Below are positions 14,668-16,386 of a DNA stretch of 16,386 bases, in pieces (position 1 is the first letter of the stretch; every line of letters starts with the position of its first letter). This stretch comes from an uncultured Clostridia bacterium (GTDB lineage Bacteria; Bacillota; Clostridia; TANB77; CAG-508): the NCBI GenBank assembly GCA_947630255.1, contig CANRGU010000018.1, forward strand, positions 1-16,386. Direction: 5' to 3'. Position numbers and translations under genes: made by a program. Below the pieces are notes generated by a model. It saw only the letters and a program-made list of their open reading frames with translations. It did no database searches and had not been told where the DNA came from.

Positions 14668-16042
14668 GAAATTAGAAGAATTTAATAATTATATCAAAAA
14701 TAAAAAAGTAGCAATAATTGGATTAGGAGTAAGTAATATTCCATTATTAGATTATTTGCATAATTTAGGATCAAAAATTATGGTATTTAATAATAAACCA
14801 ATAGATAATAGCATCTTAGACAAAATATATGATTATAAAATAGATTATTCTTTTGGAGAAAATTATCTTTCAAAATTAACAGGTTTTGATATTATATTTA
14901 GAGCCCCTTCATGTAGGCCAGATTTACCAGAAATACAAAAAGAAGTAGAACGTGGAGCAATACTTACATCTGAGATAGAATTAGTTTTAGAATTGTGTCC
15001 AGGAACAACAATAGGAATTACAGGTAGTGATGGAAAAACTACAACAACATCATTAATATATGAAATTTTAAAAGAAGAAAACCTAAACTGTTATTTAGGT
15101 GGAAATATAGGAATACCTCTTTTTACAAAAATATGTGAAATGAAGCCAGAGGATTATGTAGTATTAGAGTTAAGCAGTTTTCAGCTCATGACAATGAATG
15201 TAAGTCCTAAAATTGCAGTAATAACAAATGTTACACCAAATCATTTAGACATACATAAATCATATGAAGAATATATACAGGCAAAGGCAAACATTTTTAA
15301 ATATCAAAATGAAGATGATTTATTAGTATTAAATTATGATAACAAAATAACTAATGAATTTGGAAAAATAGCTCCATCTAAAGTTGTATATTTTAGCAGT
15401 AAAGAAAAATTAGATGATGGTTTGATTTTAGATAATAACATAATTAAAGAATGTGACGATGGACTTAGAAGACATATATTGAGTACAAAAGATATTAAAT
15501 TAAGAGGAGTTCATAACTGCGAAAATATTTGTGCAGCAATTGCGGCAACAAAAAATATAGCTTCGATAGATTCGCAAATAAGAGCAATATCAAACTTTTC
15601 AGGCGTTAATCATAGATTAGAATTTGTAAAAGAAATAAATGGTGCAAAATGGTATAATGATTCAATTGCATCAAGTCCAACAAGAACAATTGCAGGTTTA
15701 AATTCTTTTGATGAAGATATAGTATTAATTGCCGGGGGATATGACAAACATCTTGATTATAGACCATTAGCACAGCCTATTATAAATAAAGTAAAAAAAT
15801 TAATATTGCTAGGTCAAACTTCAGATAAAATATATCAAGAAGTTACTAAATTGTTAAGCATAGAAAATAAAAAACTCGATATTTTTAAAACTACAACATT
15901 AGAAGAAGCAGTTAATAAAGCAAAAGAAGTAAGTAAAAAAGGTGATATAGTATTATTTTCTCCAGCTAGCGCAAGTTTTGATATGTTTAAAAATTTTGAA
16001 GAGAGAGGGAACAAATTTAAGAAATTAGTTAATAAATTGTAA
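14651..16042 (+). CDS. murD: UDP-N-acetylmuramoylalanine--D-glutamate ligase MurD
   Basis: MurD adds D-glutamate to UDP-MurNAc-L-alanine, the second amino acid step of peptidoglycan stem-peptide synthesis, in the cytoplasm. The 463-residue product is of normal length. Domains in order: the N-terminal UDP-binding Rossmann domain (VAIIGLGVSN, 20-29), the central ATPase with GITGSDGKTTTT (122-133), LELSSFQL, NHLDIH (197-202) and Lys212 in AKANIF as the likely carbamylated lysine, then the C-terminal domain with GVNHRLE, WYNDSIASSPTRT, LIAGGYDK and FSPASASFD. All core motifs are present. GAGGAG precedes the ATG. The start lies within the end of the cinA-like gene, indicating coupled translation. 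A strong terminator follows. Confidence 0.97.
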   Translation: MKFVNEKLEEFNNYIKNKKVAIIGLGVSNIPLLDYLHNLGSKIMVFNNKPIDNSILDKIYDYKIDYSFGENYLSKLTGFDIIFRAPSCRPDLPEIQKEVERGAILTSEIELVLELCPGTTIGITGSDGKTTTTSLIYEILKEENLNCYLGGNIGIPLFTKICEMKPEDYVVLELSSFQLMTMNVSPKIAVITNVTPNHLDIHKSYEEYIQAKANIFKYQNEDDLLVLNYDNKITNEFGKIAPSKVVYFSSKEKLDDGLILDNNIIKECDDGLRRHILSTKDIKLRGVHNCENICAAIAATKNIASIDSQIRAISNFSGVNHRLEFVKEINGAKWYNDSIASSPTRTIAGLNSFDEDIVLIAGGYDKHLDYRPLAQPIINKVKKLILLGQTSDKIYQEVTKLLSIENKKLDIFKTTTLEEAVNKAKEVSKKGDIVLFSPASASFDMFKNFEERGNKFKKLVNKL

Positions 16043-16055
16043 TTTATGTGTTAGA

Positions 16056-16120
16056 ACGAATAGAGACAAAATTCTTTTGCTTTTTGAAAATAAAAGAATT
16101 TGTCTCTATTCGTTTTTTTT
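16056..16120 (+). terminator. Long, strong terminator after murD
   Basis: A stem of about 22 bp (16056-16078 with 16092-16113, one bulged A) with a 13-base loop is followed by eight T residues (16113-16120). It is the longest hairpin in the window. Confidence 0.9.
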
Positions 16121-16143
16121 ACATACAAATTTATAAAAACTTA

Positions 16144-16172
16144 TTGACAAATAAAATAAGATAAAATAAAAT
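16144..16172 (+). promoter_or_regulatory. Promoter for the pilin-like gene
   Basis: A perfect TTGACA, 17 bases, TAAAAT. The leader to the ATG at 16252 is about 80 bases of A-rich sequence with no visible structure. Confidence 0.6.
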
Positions 16173-16251
16173 AAGAATATGTAAATTATAATCAACATAA
16201 AAAATGTGAAAATGCAAAATATAATAACAAATGAAAGAGAGGAAAACACAT

Positions 16252-16386
16252 ATGAAAGAAGAAACAAAAATGCGAAAAAAAGTAGGTGCCAAAGGCATAA
16301 CCCTAATAGCCCTAATAATCACAATAATTGTAATGCTAATACTAGTAGCAGTAACAGTAAGTGTAGCATTAAATGGAGGATTAATA
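16252..16386 (+). CDS. Type IV pilin-like protein (start only)
   Basis: The first 45 codons read MKEETKMRKKVGAKGITLIA and then a long hydrophobic helix (IITIIVMLILVAVTVSVAL, about 22-40). This is a class III-like prepilin leader: a short basic peptide ending in Gly15, then the helix used for membrane insertion and pilus assembly. The cleaved form would begin ITLIAL, so the usual Glu at mature position 5 is Ala. Proteins with this GITLIALIITIIV start are common in Clostridia and are annotated as prepilin-type or pseudopilin-like. GAGAGG lies upstream of the ATG. The rest lies beyond the right edge, so its size and role cannot be judged. Confidence 0.8.
   Translation, partial: MKEETKMRKKVGAKGITLIALIITIIVMLILVAVTVSVALNGGLI

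Noticed and set aside
1..16386. CRISPR arrays, tRNA or rRNA genes, insertion sequences, integrases
   Set aside because: I looked on both strands and saw no repeat-spacer pattern, cloverleaf with CCA-type end, rRNA-like segment, or transposase or recombinase motifs.

Overview
This window is AT-rich bacterial chromosome from a low-GC Firmicute, most likely an uncultured gut-type Clostridia lineage. The signs are strong AGGAGG ribosome binding sites, canonical TTGACA/TATAAT promoters, hairpin-plus-T-run terminators, Clostridia-like MurD and pilin-type sequences, and ordinary use of TAA, TAG and TGA as stops.

Layout. Minus strand: smpB (cut by the left edge) and two small exported, C-terminally anchored membrane proteins, each with its own terminator. 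Plus strand from 1643: a cell-wall polysaccharide deacetylase with an SH3b domain, a DUF5684-like membrane protein, and an HD-domain nucleotidase of the YfbR type. From about 4.4 to 8.5 kb lies an accessory stretch: two unrecognised proteins, a membrane-anchored serpin-like protein broken by a -1 frameshift, and a RhuM-Fic/Doc protein. Two copies of a ~93 bp terminator-plus-promoter cassette bracket the serpin-like gene. Then come the excision-repair genes uvrB and uvrA, a Cys-rich protein, a divergent 38-residue Asn-rich peptide, a short CinA/PncC-type protein overlapping murD, and the start of a pilin-like gene cut by the right edge.

Main discovery. uvrB (once) and uvrA (twice) are each interrupted by a +1 frameshift of identical form: one extra C directly before a conserved glycine codon, so that the zero-frame codon at the break is CGG (8932, 10659, 12277). 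Skipping that C restores complete proteins of normal length (651 and 942 residues), including the first Walker A motif of UvrA. Reading the window by eye, I found no other in-frame CGG codon in roughly 4,900 codons on either strand, although CGG occurs about twenty times out of phase in the genes. The simplest biological reading is that CGG is not a normal arginine codon here but a +1 recoding signal: C is skipped and GGN read as glycine, or CGGN is read as a four-base codon. Systematic sequence error is the alternative, but the insertions are not in homopolymers and share one context.

How the genes relate. uvrB follows the Fic gene by 20 bp and has its own strong ribosome binding site. uvrA has a separate extended -10 promoter after the uvrB terminator. 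The cinA-like gene and murD overlap and share a promoter. The deacetylase and DUF5684-like genes form a likely cell-envelope operon.
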